43,504 nucleotides of DNA from Methylotenera_A sp036676175 (lineage in GTDB: Bacteria; Pseudomonadota; Gammaproteobacteria; Burkholderiales; Methylophilaceae): contig JAKFDL010000021.1 of NCBI GenBank assembly GCA_036676175.1, forward strand, positions 1 to 43,504. The letters run 5' to 3'. Within the stretch, counting starts at the first letter, position 1. The number at the start of each line of letters is the position of its first letter. This document shows positions 24,178 to 33,900 of the stretch, piece by piece. Made by a program: the position numbers and the translations under genes. The notes below the pieces were generated by a model. The model made no database searches. It was not told where the DNA came from and saw only the letters and a list, made by a program, of their open reading frames with translations.

Positions 24178-25188
24178 CTAGACCACATATTTGGGACGTG
24201 GCACGCGACCTTCAAGTGCATCCAATAACCTCAGCATCGGCCTTAACTCGACATAGCGTTCGCACACTTTGCGCAAGTAATGTAACACCAGTGGCATATC
24301 TTTCAGATAGCCGTCTTTACCATCTCGGTAACTCAATCGCGCAAAAATACCCAACACCTTAATGTGTCGCTGGGCGCCCATCCATTCAAAATCGCGGTAA
24401 AACTCGCTAAAATCGGTTGGTACTGGCAGTTTTGATTTGCGCGCTTTTTCCCAATAGCGCACTGCCCAATCGATGATTTGTTCCTCATCCCACTGAATAT
24501 AAGCATCTTTGAGCAATGACACTAAATCGTAGGTAATCGCACCATATACTGCATCTTGAAAATCTAATACACCAGGATTGTTTTCTTGTGTAACCATCAG
24601 GTTTCGCGAATGATAATCGCGATGCACGTACACCTGGCCTTGGGCAAGAATATTTTTATTCAGCAGTTCAAACGTATGATTCAGGGCAGTTTGTTGCTCG
24701 GCATTCAGCTCAAATTTTAAATGATTGGCTACATACCAATCGGGGAACAACTGCATTTCCCGCGTCAGTAAAGCAGCATCGTAATTAGGCAAAACATTTG
24801 GTTTGCTGGCCAACTGCAGTTTAATCAACGCATCTGTTGCAACACCATACATTTTTTGTGCTGTTGTCGGGTTAAGCGCGCTTAAGTAAGTATCGTCGCC
24901 TAAATCGCTAAGTAATAAAAAGCCTTTGGTTAAATCTTGTGCCAACACTTGTGGCACATTTAAACCCGCCGCTAAGAATAAGTTGGCTACTTTCACAAAT
25001 GGCGTGCAGTCTTCTTGCGGTGGCGGTGCGTCCATAGCGATGAGTGGCTGATGCCCTTTAAATGCATGCGCCAAGTGCACCCTAAAATAACGCCTGAAAC
25101 TGGCATCTGCCGAGGCAGTGGTGAGGGTAAATGATTGTGCGGTTAAAATTTGCTTAAGCCAAGCTTCTAATTGGGTTTTTCTATCCAT
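24178..25188 (-). CDS. amgK: Anomeric MurNAc/GlcNAc kinase AmgK
   Basis: The 336-residue protein is an aminoglycoside-phosphotransferase-type kinase with the catalytic loop VHRDYHSRNLMV (Asp near residue 193) and the metal-binding GVLDFQDAVYG. The C-terminal part includes DLVSLLKDAYIQWDE and WMGAQRHIKVLGIFARL, typical of the AmgK branch. It phosphorylates MurNAc and GlcNAc at C-1 so that MurU can act on the product in peptidoglycan recycling. It is the first gene of a six-gene minus-strand run and is divergent from lptD across 126 bp. Confidence 0.88.
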   Translation of the reverse strand: MDRKTQLEAWLKQILTAQSFTLTTASADASFRRYFRVHLAHAFKGHQPLIAMDAPPPQEDCTPFVKVANLFLAAGLNVPQVLAQDLTKGFLLLSDLGDDTYLSALNPTTAQKMYGVATDALIKLQLASKPNVLPNYDAALLTREMQLFPDWYVANHLKFELNAEQQTALNHTFELLNKNILAQGQVYVHRDYHSRNLMVTQENNPGVLDFQDAVYGAITYDLVSLLKDAYIQWDEEQIIDWAVRYWEKARKSKLPVPTDFSEFYRDFEWMGAQRHIKVLGIFARLSYRDGKDGYLKDMPLVLHYLRKVCERYVELRPMLRLLDALEGRVPRPKYVV

Positions 25189-25228
25189 ATTAATTTTTGC
25201 GACTGCCTGCCTTTATAATATTGTTAGT

Positions 25229-25248
25229 TCAAGCAAGTTTTTGCTTGA
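25229..25248. promoter_or_regulatory. Palindrome between amgK and lptD
   Basis: TCAAGCAA (25229-25236) and TTGCTTGA (25241-25248) form a perfect 8-bp inverted repeat with a 4-bp spacer, and a further CTTGCTTG half-copy follows near 25255-25262. It sits midway in the 126-bp divergent promoter region, a natural operator position. The regulator is unknown. Confidence 0.4.
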
Positions 25249-25314
25249 TTAGCACTTGCTTGTATGCGATTTTATCATTCATGCGTAAAATACATACCTT
25301 AAATCATTTTTAGC

Positions 25315-27771
25315 GTGTTTGCATTGCACAACGCCCGTTTGAACATTCATTTTGCGAAATTATTTTTTGCGGCATTGGCTAGCGGTTATTTGCTGGGCTT
25401 TAGCATTGTTTCCTCCGCAGAAACATCAAGCGCAGAATTAACAATGAGTACAGAGTTATCAACGGTCCCTGAAACTATCCAACCTGAGGCTTTGCCAGGT
25501 GCCGTAGAAATTGAGGGCGACAAGCTGGACTTATACCTAGACCGCAAAATGCGGGCTACGGGCAATGCAGTGATTACTAAAGATGAGCAAAAGATATACG
25601 GCGACAGTATTGAATATGACGTACAAAATGATGAGCTTACAGTAGACGGTAATGCGCGCATTGATATGGGGGATAGCGAATTGCGTGGCCCATCACTTAA
25701 AATGCGGCTGAGTGAGAGCATAGGCGAAATGCGTGATGCATCAGTCACCTTAGTTAAACCATCAAATCGCAACCTAAATAATAACGTGCGCATCGAACCG
25801 GGTGAGTACACCCAATCCAAGTTGCTGAATGCACAATCCACATTGACTGATAACCCACGCTTGTATCAAGATAATTACCGTGAACCTGCAACGCCGATTG
25901 GGCAAGCGTCAATCGACCCGAAATTTAATTCATCGCGTGGTGATGCCAAAGCCATCTTTTTTGAAGGCCAGGATAAAAAACGCCTCATTGGTGCGCGCTA
26001 TACCACCTGCGAACCTGGTGTGGATGATTGGTATATTAAGGCCGGCGAAATCGAAATGGACGACTTCACGCAATCCGGCACAGCAAAACATGCTCGGGTT
26101 GAATTTAAAGGCGTGCCATTGCTATATACGCCCTGGATGAGTTTTTCATTTAATAACGAGCGCAAGTCTGGTTTCCTGGCTCCTACTGTGGGCACTACCA
26201 GCCGAAGCGGTTTTGAAACACTGATTCCCTACTACATTAACATTGCTCCCGATATGGATGCGACGGTGGGTGTACGTTATCTCAGCAAACGCGGCGCACA
26301 GTTGCAAGGTGAGTTTAGGTACTTGGATGAGAATTACTCAGGGATTAACAACATAGAGTATCTAAATAATGATAGCTTGAGTGGCGATGAACGTTATTAC
26401 GCCAACATTAGCCACCGGCATAACTTAGGCGCTGGCTGGTCTGCTGGCTATAACATCGAAAAAGTGTCTGATGACGAATATTTTTCAGAGATGTCTACCC
26501 GCATTACCAGCACCAGCCGCGTTAACCTTCCACAACAGGGCAGTGTCGATTATGTCGGTGACGTGTGGCGTTTTAACGGTTTAGTGCAAAAATATCAAAC
26601 CTTAGATGATACTAATTTCCCCTACGAGCGATTGCCGCAGCTGACATTAACTGCGGATAAAGAGTGGGATTACTTTGACACTGGGCTATATAGCGAGTGG
26701 ACCTATTTTGATCGCAATCAAGATGCGCCTGTTACTGCTACAGGAAGCCGACTCACAGTTTACCCTAGCATAAGCGTACCGTTTATGCAGTCGTATGGCT
26801 ACATCACCCCTAAGTTTGGCGTGCACGCGACCAATTACCGCCTCAATGACAATAACTTTAATATTGGTGGCAACACCTTCAGCAATAATTCTGATAGCCG
26901 TTCATTGCCTATTTTTAGCGTTGACAGCGGCTTGTTTTTTGAGCGTGACGTCAGTATCGTCAAAAATAACTATACGCAAACTTTCGAACCGCGTTTGTTT
27001 TATGTTTATATTCCCGAGAAAAATCAAGATCGCTTACCTGTGTTTGATTCAGCCTTGGCAGATCTCAACATGACGACATTGTTTAGCGAAAACCAGTTTA
27101 CTGGCAACGACCGAATCAATAATGCCAATCAGCTCAGCCTGGCATTTACCACCCGTATGATTGACCAAGATAGTGGCGCAGAACGTATTGCCGCTACCAT
27201 CGGTCAACGTTATTATTTTGCTGACCAAAAAGTCACCTTACCTGGCAGTATTGCCTCTGAGGATAATTCATCAGATATCATCGCAGCATTAACCGCAAGG
27301 CTTTCCAACAAATGGAATCTAGATGCATTCTGGCAATACAATACCGATGATGCAGGCATGGTACGCAGCAATATCTTGGCACGCTATAACCCAGAACCGG
27401 GTAAATTACTGAATGTAGGTTATCGCTACACCCAGCAGTTCCTGGAGCAAATCAACATCTCCGGCCAATGGCCGTTAAGCCGTGGATGGTATGGTGTAGG
27501 GCGCTTTAATTATTCCATTAAGGAAAAAACGCTGATTGAAAGTTTGGCGGGTCTGGAATACGACGCTGGTTGCTGGCAAGCACGTACCGTTATACAACGT
27601 GTAGAAACTGCAACTGCGGACGCGAACTATGGTCTATTCTTTCAGCTAGAACTTGGCGGCTTAGCTTCCATCGGCTCTAACCCGCTTAACTTGCTCAGAC
27701 GCGATATTCCTGGCTACTTAACCAGCAGCGAAATTCCTACTAATTACAGGCAACAAAATTACTACCCATGA
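25315..27771 (+). CDS. lptD: LPS-assembly outer-membrane protein LptD
   Basis: The 818-residue protein has a long N-region with signal sequence ending near SSAE (residue 36). An OstA/LptA-like jellyroll follows (about 65-150), then the C-terminal beta-barrel (about 240-800). LptD with LptE places lipopolysaccharide in the outer leaflet. Only two cysteines are seen, Cys232 (YTTCEPGVDDW) and Cys753 (YDAGCWQAR), against four in E. coli; they correspond to the inter-domain Cys173-Cys725 type of pair. The start is GTG at 25315; an in-frame stop lies at 25300 and no ATG is available before the signal peptide. surA overlaps the stop by 4 bp. Confidence 0.94.
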   Translation: MFALHNARLNIHFAKLFFAALASGYLLGFSIVSSAETSSAELTMSTELSTVPETIQPEALPGAVEIEGDKLDLYLDRKMRATGNAVITKDEQKIYGDSIEYDVQNDELTVDGNARIDMGDSELRGPSLKMRLSESIGEMRDASVTLVKPSNRNLNNNVRIEPGEYTQSKLLNAQSTLTDNPRLYQDNYREPATPIGQASIDPKFNSSRGDAKAIFFEGQDKKRLIGARYTTCEPGVDDWYIKAGEIEMDDFTQSGTAKHARVEFKGVPLLYTPWMSFSFNNERKSGFLAPTVGTTSRSGFETLIPYYINIAPDMDATVGVRYLSKRGAQLQGEFRYLDENYSGINNIEYLNNDSLSGDERYYANISHRHNLGAGWSAGYNIEKVSDDEYFSEMSTRITSTSRVNLPQQGSVDYVGDVWRFNGLVQKYQTLDDTNFPYERLPQLTLTADKEWDYFDTGLYSEWTYFDRNQDAPVTATGSRLTVYPSISVPFMQSYGYITPKFGVHATNYRLNDNNFNIGGNTFSNNSDSRSLPIFSVDSGLFFERDVSIVKNNYTQTFEPRLFYVYIPEKNQDRLPVFDSALADLNMTTLFSENQFTGNDRINNANQLSLAFTTRMIDQDSGAERIAATIGQRYYFADQKVTLPGSIASEDNSSDIIAALTARLSNKWNLDAFWQYNTDDAGMVRSNILARYNPEPGKLLNVGYRYTQQFLEQINISGQWPLSRGWYGVGRFNYSIKEKTLIESLAGLEYDAGCWQARTVIQRVETATADANYGLFFQLELGGLASIGSNPLNLLRRDIPGYLTSSEIPTNYRQQNYYP

Positions 27772-29090
27772 AATTATACTTTAGATTATTGATTATATTA
27801 GTTTTTTCAGCATCCCTAATGGCCAATGCGGGCGACTCTGTCCCTGTTAAAAAGTCCAATGAAATCATTAAAATGGACCGCATCATTGCCATCGTAGATC
27901 AAGGCGTGATTACGGAACAGGAGCTCATAGACCGTACCCGTACCGTGAAAGACCAGCTAAAAAAGCAAGGCACACCCTTGCCATCTGATAGTGTTTTAGA
28001 AAGACAGGTGTTAGAGCGACTCATTGCCGATAGTTTACAGTTACAACTGGCCGCACAAACAGGGATTAAAATTGACGATACACAGCTGGACAAAACCATT
28101 GAGCGTATTGCCGCACAAAACAAAATGAGTGTAGATGAGTTTAAAGATGTTTTAGAAAAAGATGGCATTCCATTACGCAAGTTCCGCGAAGATATTCGTA
28201 GCGAAATCACTATAGCCAGAGTTCGTGAACGCGAGGTAGATAACAAGCTGAATATTTCTGAAGGCGAAATCGACAATTACTTAACTACACAAGCCAATCG
28301 CGGCGAAGAACAAGACGAATTTGAAATCTCGCACATTTTAATTCGCACGCCGGAGGATGCTAGTCCTGAAGATTTGGAAAAAGCCAAAGCCAAAACCCAG
28401 GAAGCTCTAAAACAATTGGCTGACGGCACCAGTTTTTCAGAAGTTTCAGCGAGCCTGTCAGATGCCCCAAATGCATTAGAAGGGGGTGGCATGGGCTGGC
28501 GCAGCGGCGCCCAGTTACCTGCGTTATTTCTAGAAATTCTTAAACCGATGCAAAAAGGCGAGATTTCAAAACCGATTCGCAGTCCCAATGGTTTTCATAT
28601 TTTAAAAGTCACAGATCGCCGCGGCGGTACTTCTTCGCTCGTGATAGGTCAAACACATGCACGGCATATTCTGATTAAACTAACCGAAGTGGTCTCAGAA
28701 AAAGAAGCTAAACGTAAAATGGACACCATCAAAGAGCGCTTAGATAATGGTGGTAAATTCGAAGAATTAGCACGTCAATACTCAGAGGACGGTAGCGCGA
28801 ACAATGGGGGTGACCTGGGCTGGGTTAACCCGGGAGACACCGTACCTCCTTTCGAAAAGGCCATGAATGAGCTAGGCTTGGGTGAAATAAGCGAACCCGT
28901 GCTCTCGCCCTTTGGCTGGCATGTGATACAAGTAATCGAACGCAGGCAACAAGACATGACCAAAGAAGCTTCACGTCTCAAGGCACGTCAGGAAATTCGT
29001 GCGCGTAAAGCTGAAGAAGCCTACCAAGATTGGATACGTGAGATGCGTGACCGTGCATTTGTTGAGCTTCGTTTAGAAGATAAGTTTTAA
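27768..29090 (+). CDS. surA: Periplasmic chaperone and peptidyl-prolyl isomerase SurA
   Basis: The 440-residue protein has a signal peptide (about 1-22, ending LMANA) and an N-terminal chaperone domain (about 30-175, RIIAIVDQGVITEQEL). Two parvulin domains follow: about 182-283, ISHILIRTPED to GFHILKVTDRRG; and about 294-395, ARHILIKLTE to GWHVIQVIERR. A C-terminal helix completes the chaperone core. SurA escorts barrel proteins, LptD being a main client, to the Bam complex. The ATG overlaps the lptD stop (ATGA), so the chaperone and its client are translationally coupled. Confidence 0.96.
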   Translation: MKLYFRLLIILVFSASLMANAGDSVPVKKSNEIIKMDRIIAIVDQGVITEQELIDRTRTVKDQLKKQGTPLPSDSVLERQVLERLIADSLQLQLAAQTGIKIDDTQLDKTIERIAAQNKMSVDEFKDVLEKDGIPLRKFREDIRSEITIARVREREVDNKLNISEGEIDNYLTTQANRGEEQDEFEISHILIRTPEDASPEDLEKAKAKTQEALKQLADGTSFSEVSASLSDAPNALEGGGMGWRSGAQLPALFLEILKPMQKGEISKPIRSPNGFHILKVTDRRGGTSSLVIGQTHARHILIKLTEVVSEKEAKRKMDTIKERLDNGGKFEELARQYSEDGSANNGGDLGWVNPGDTVPPFEKAMNELGLGEISEPVLSPFGWHVIQVIERRQQDMTKEASRLKARQEIRARKAEEAYQDWIREMRDRAFVELRLEDKF

Positions 29091-29123
29091 TTTTTCTAAA
29101 TTAATTTTCTTTAGGCTTTAATT

Positions 29124-30137
29124 CTGTCTATACCGCGCATAGCAATCACCTCTGGCGAGCCAGCTGGCATTGGCCCAGATATCTGTGTGTTATTGGCACA
29201 AGAGGATATTGCAGCTGATATTACGGTGATTGGTGATGCCAATATGTTGTTGCAACGTGCGCAACAACTCCATATTGATGTCAATATTCAAGCTTACGAA
29301 GCGACACAAACCCCTCAAAAGCAGCAAAAAAACAGTTTAAAAGTACTGCATATTCCCACTGCCGCAGTTGTGTGTGCCGGCAGCTTAAGCCCAGAAAATA
29401 GCTTGTATGTATTGAATACACTGACTTGTGCGATTGATGGCTGTACCAGCGGTGCTTTCGATGCGATCGTTACCGCTCCTGTGCACAAGGGGGTGATTAA
29501 CGAGGCAGGCGTTCCGTTTACTGGCCATACGGAGTTTTTGGCTGAACATACGCAAACAAAAAATGTAGTCATGATGTTAGTCGGTGGCCAAGGTAAAAAT
29601 AAATTACGGGTTGCACTCGCAACGATTCATTTAGCACTTAAAGATGTGCCCAATGCGATTACCCAAGAAAATCTAGAAACGACCATCCGTATTTTACATG
29701 CAGATTTAATCCAAAAATTTGGCTTTGCAAACCCACGCATTTTGGTGGCAGGCCTTAATCCGCATGCTGGTGAAGATGGTTACCTAGGGCGTGAAGAAAT
29801 TGAAACAATTAACCCAGTATTAAATAAGCTGCGCGCGCAAGGCATGCAGCTTATCGGCGCACTACCTGCTGATACTTTATTTACACCGAAATACTTAAGC
29901 CATGCCGATGCTGTACTGGCTATGTATCACGACCAGGGCCTGCCTGTATTGAAACATAACAGCTTTGGTGCTGGTGTGAATGTGACACTGGGCTTGCCGA
30001 TTATTCGCACCTCAGTTGACCATGGCACGGCATTGGACTTGGCTGGCACAGGCAATATCGAGATTGGCAGTATGCAAGCTGCGCTTAATTTAGCTATTGA
30101 TTTAGTGCATAAATCTCAAACAAAAAAAGAAAACTAA
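29124..30137 (+). CDS. pdxA: 4-hydroxythreonine-4-phosphate dehydrogenase, non-canonical start
   Basis: PdxA makes the aminoketone phosphate that PdxJ turns into pyridoxine 5'-phosphate. The conserved N-terminal motif AITSGEPAGIGPDI is encoded at 29142-29183, and later motifs such as TAPVHKGVINEAGVPFTGHTE and AMYHDQGLPVLKH (metal-binding His) are intact. The frame is open only back to a TAG at 29112, and the stretch before the motif contains no ATG, GTG or TTG. The only plausible starts are CTG at 29124 (337 residues, given here) or ATT at 29121, behind a weak AGG 5-8 nt upstream. The first ordinary start, GTG 29187, would delete the motif. It lies between surA and rsmA, as in other proteobacteria. 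Confidence 0.88.
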   Translation: MSIPRIAITSGEPAGIGPDICVLLAQEDIAADITVIGDANMLLQRAQQLHIDVNIQAYEATQTPQKQQKNSLKVLHIPTAAVVCAGSLSPENSLYVLNTLTCAIDGCTSGAFDAIVTAPVHKGVINEAGVPFTGHTEFLAEHTQTKNVVMMLVGGQGKNKLRVALATIHLALKDVPNAITQENLETTIRILHADLIQKFGFANPRILVAGLNPHAGEDGYLGREEIETINPVLNKLRAQGMQLIGALPADTLFTPKYLSHADAVLAMYHDQGLPVLKHNSFGAGVNVTLGLPIIRTSVDHGTALDLAGTGNIEIGSMQAALNLAIDLVHKSQTKKEN

Positions 30138-30138
30138 T

Positions 30139-30918
30139 ATGAGGCACATTGCAAAAAAACGCTTCGGTCAAAACTTCTTAACCGACCAAGCCATTATCGC
30201 TAGCCTGATAGATGCAATCAACCCACAAAAAGAACAAACCATTGTTGAAATCGGCCCAGGTCTTGGCGCGCTCACCAAGCCGCTCATCAAAAAAATCGAC
30301 CATCTACATGTAGTGGAAATTGATCGTGACATTGTGAGCTGGATGCAAAAAGAGTACATCAGCAACAACATCACTATTCACAATGTGGATGCACTTAAAT
30401 TTGATTTTGGCCAACTGGGCAATCATTTACGTGTCACCGGTAACCTGCCATATAACATCTCAACCCCCATTTTGTTTCACCTGCTGGACAACCTTGCACA
30501 CATTGTAGATATGCATTTTATGCTGCAAAAAGAAGTGGTAGAACGCATGGTAGCCACGCCTTCAACCCCAGCCTATGGGCGGCTTTCAGTCATGTTGCAA
30601 TATCATTTAAATATGGAGTATTTAATCACCGTACCGCCCGAAGCATTTGAGCCTGCACCAAAAGTGGAGTCTGCTTTTGTACGTTGTGTGCCTCACGTCA
30701 TAAAACCCAATATTGCACAAGATTACGATATATTCTACAAAGTTGTGCTGGCCGCTTTCGGGCAGCGCCGCAAAACCATTCGCAACACCTTAAAAGACAT
30801 TTTGAATGATGACGATTTTGCAGTACTAAATTTGAACGCACAACTTCGCGCAGAAAACCTGACAGTTAAAAACTTTGTGCAAATCAGTAATTTCTATAAA
30901 AATAAAATTGATGCTTAA
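30139..30918 (+). CDS. rsmA: 16S rRNA A1518/A1519 dimethyltransferase RsmA (KsgA)
   Basis: The 259-residue protein starts RHIAKKRFGQNFLTD, the family opening. It has the SAM-binding loop VEIGPGLGALTKPL near residues 37-50, the acidic EIDRD of motif II, and the catalytic NLPYNISTPIL near residues 108-118. It dimethylates two adjacent adenines near the 3' end of 16S rRNA in late 30S assembly. The ATG lies 1 bp after the pdxA stop. pdxA-rsmA is a conserved pair in proteobacteria. No terminator hairpin is evident in the 32 bp between its stop and the convergent glucan synthase gene. Confidence 0.96.
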   Translation: MRHIAKKRFGQNFLTDQAIIASLIDAINPQKEQTIVEIGPGLGALTKPLIKKIDHLHVVEIDRDIVSWMQKEYISNNITIHNVDALKFDFGQLGNHLRVTGNLPYNISTPILFHLLDNLAHIVDMHFMLQKEVVERMVATPSTPAYGRLSVMLQYHLNMEYLITVPPEAFEPAPKVESAFVRCVPHVIKPNIAQDYDIFYKVVLAAFGQRRKTIRNTLKDILNDDDFAVLNLNAQLRAENLTVKNFVQISNFYKNKIDA

Positions 30919-30950
30919 AAATCAATCTAACAAGCTGCCAATAAAGTCGT

Positions 30951-33900
30951 TTACAGATTGACTTGGACGTTATGTTCTTGTCGATCGTCAGTAAGTGGGA
31001 TAATGCAAGCTGACGGTGTATTAGCCTGATCTACTTGACTACTGAGCACTACAACATCATCTAACACTACCCGTGGCAAATCAGCTGATTTCTCTTGATT
31101 ACAACGAATGGTGATGTGATATACAGTATCGCGATAGCGATAATGGATTTTGTAAGATTGCCAGTGTTTAGGCACACAAGGCGCAATGTGCAGCTGGTCA
31201 TTTTCTAATGTAATGCCTAATAATGTTTCTAGGGTTAGTCGATACATCCACCCCGCTGCCCCGGTATACCAAGTCCAGCCACCACGGCCCGTATGCGGCG
31301 CAGTTGCATAAATATCAGCACTCATCACATAGGGTTCTACTTTATATGTCTGTATTTGCTCGGCAGTGCCGGCATGATGAATAGGATTTAACATGCCATA
31401 TAACTCCCATGCACGCTCATGGTCACCTTGCATAGCAAATGCCATGGTTGTCCAAATCGCAGCATGTGTATATTGCCCCCCATTTTCACGCACACCCGGC
31501 ACATAGCCTTTAATATAGCCAGGTTCTAATTGGGATTGATCAAATGGTGGATCCAGCAATTTAATCAATTGCGCATCCCGTTCTACTAACCGTTGGTTAA
31601 CAGCGTTCATCGCTTGTTTGGCACGTTCAGGGTTTCCTGATTTGGAAATCACCGACCAACTTTGACTAATGGAGTCGATTTGACATTCATCATTTTCTTT
31701 TGAGCCTAAAGGCGTGCCATCATCAAAATATGCGCGTCTATACCATCCACCATCCCAAGCGTTGGTTTCAATATTGCCTTTTAAAAGCGCCGCTTGCGTT
31801 GTACAGACTTCGGCAAATTGTTCATCGCCTTTATTGTGTGCAATCATATTAAATAAATTCAGGTTTTCAACCAGGAACCAAGCCAGCCATACACTCTCAC
31901 CTTTGCCATCACGGCCGATTAGATTCATGCCATCGTTCCAGTCACCGCAACCAATCAGCGGCAATTGATGTGCGCCAAAGCGCAAACCGTATTTAACAGC
32001 CCTTACGCAATGCTCGTATAAACTGGCTGATTCATGAGAGCGTTGCGGTAAATCATAATAGGCTTCTTCAAATTGATTTAAGCTGCGGCCTTCCAGAAAA
32101 TGTACCTGCTCATCCAATACGGCTGTATCACCCGTAGCTACAACATATCGGCAAGTTGCATAAACTAACCACAGGTAATCATCTGAAAAATGGGTACGCA
32201 CACCTTGCCCGTTTGGTGGATGCCACCAATGTTGCACGTCACCTTGCGGGAACTGACGCTCGGCGCAGCGAAGGATTTGCTCGCGCATTAGCCACGGTGT
32301 TGCGTGAACCAAGGCCATGGTATCTTGTAACTGATCGCGAAAACCGTAAGCACCTCCAGACTGGTAATAGCCGCTACGTCCCCACAGCCTGCATGAAATC
32401 GTCTGATAGATCAGCCAGCCATTACTAAGTACGTTTAAGGCGGGATCTGGGGTTTCTACCTGCACTGCGCCTAATGTGTGATTCCAGTATTCATACACAG
32501 CTTCTAAGGCTTGTCTTGCACCAGCCCGCCCGCTAAAACGTTGCAGGTAGTGACGAGCTTCGTCGGCATTATTTGCTGCACCAAATACAAATACAAATTC
32601 CCGCTCCCCTTCCTCGTGCAAAGTAATTGATGTCTGCAAGGCGGCACATGGGTCCAAGCCTGCACCCGTTCTTCCTGATAAGCGCTTGCGATACATCGCC
32701 GCTGGGCTTGCCAATGAGCCATTCCTTCCAATAAATTCAGTACGGTTGCCGCTTAAATTCAGTTCTTTTTCATTGAGCTGGGCAAACACCACCCGGTTTG
32801 CAAACTCGCGGCTATACGCATTATGTGCAAACAGTGCGCCCGTCTGTGCATCAACTTCAGACACAATATGCATTAAGTTAGCGTGTCGCCATTCGCCAAG
32901 CACTAGTTCCCAGTAGCCTGTCAGTGATAATTGGCGGATGCGATTAGACATATTCCGCAATTTAATCACCACAAATTTAACGGGTGCATCCATCGCTACA
33001 TAAGTAGTCATTTCTGAGCTGATGCCGGCTTCATTATGTTCAAAAACGCTATATCCAAAACCGTGCCGACACACATAGTCGCTATCGTCTAAGGATGCTA
33101 TACACGCAGGCAACGGTGTTGGTGACCAAAAAACGCCCGTTTCCTCATCTCGAATGTAGTGTGCTTCACCACTACTGTCTGATAACGCGTCGTTATGCCA
33201 AGTAGTCAGGCGGAATTCATGCGCGTTTTCTACCCAAGTATAAGCACTACCACTCTCAGATACCACTGTTCCAATGTGTGGGCTGGCAATGACATTGACC
33301 CATGGCGCAGGCGTGGTTTGCCCGTTTCTTAAGGTAATCACATATTCCCGACCATCTGTCGTAAAGCCGCCTATACCATTGTCGAAAATAAGCGTGCGCT
33401 TAGGTAGTGGCACATAGCGTTGCGGGTAGGCTTGAAGAAAAGGTTCTAATCTTTCTGATGCACGCTCAGTCAAGCGCTCAGTTGCTGCGCGACGTTCTAC
33501 CTGTTCAATTAAGTTTTCACCACTGTCGGTAAATACAACCCGAGCTACGGTTTGAAACAATACGCGCGCTTCTTCAGACAACTCTTCTACCCGCTTAATA
33601 AACACGCCCCCTGGTTTATCCATGGTTTGTGCTTCAGCCCCTGCATTAATCAAGCCGATAATTTGATCCTGTAAAACGGCTCGATACCCTGAAAAATCTT
33701 CATTAATGATGACTAAATCGACAATTAACCCATTCATGCGCCAGTAGGTATGGGCCTGCAGTAACTGTTTAACTAAGTTGATGCGATTTATGTCACCGAT
33801 CCGGATAAGCACAATCGGCAAATCTCCAGAAACGCCAAACCGCCAAAGCCCGGATTGACCCAACTGGTTACGCGAAATAACGCTAGGCGAGGTGCGACGC

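Noticed and set aside
29187..29189. GTG at 29187 as the start of pdxA
   Set aside because: It would remove the conserved GEPAGIGPD motif that is clearly encoded in frame upstream.
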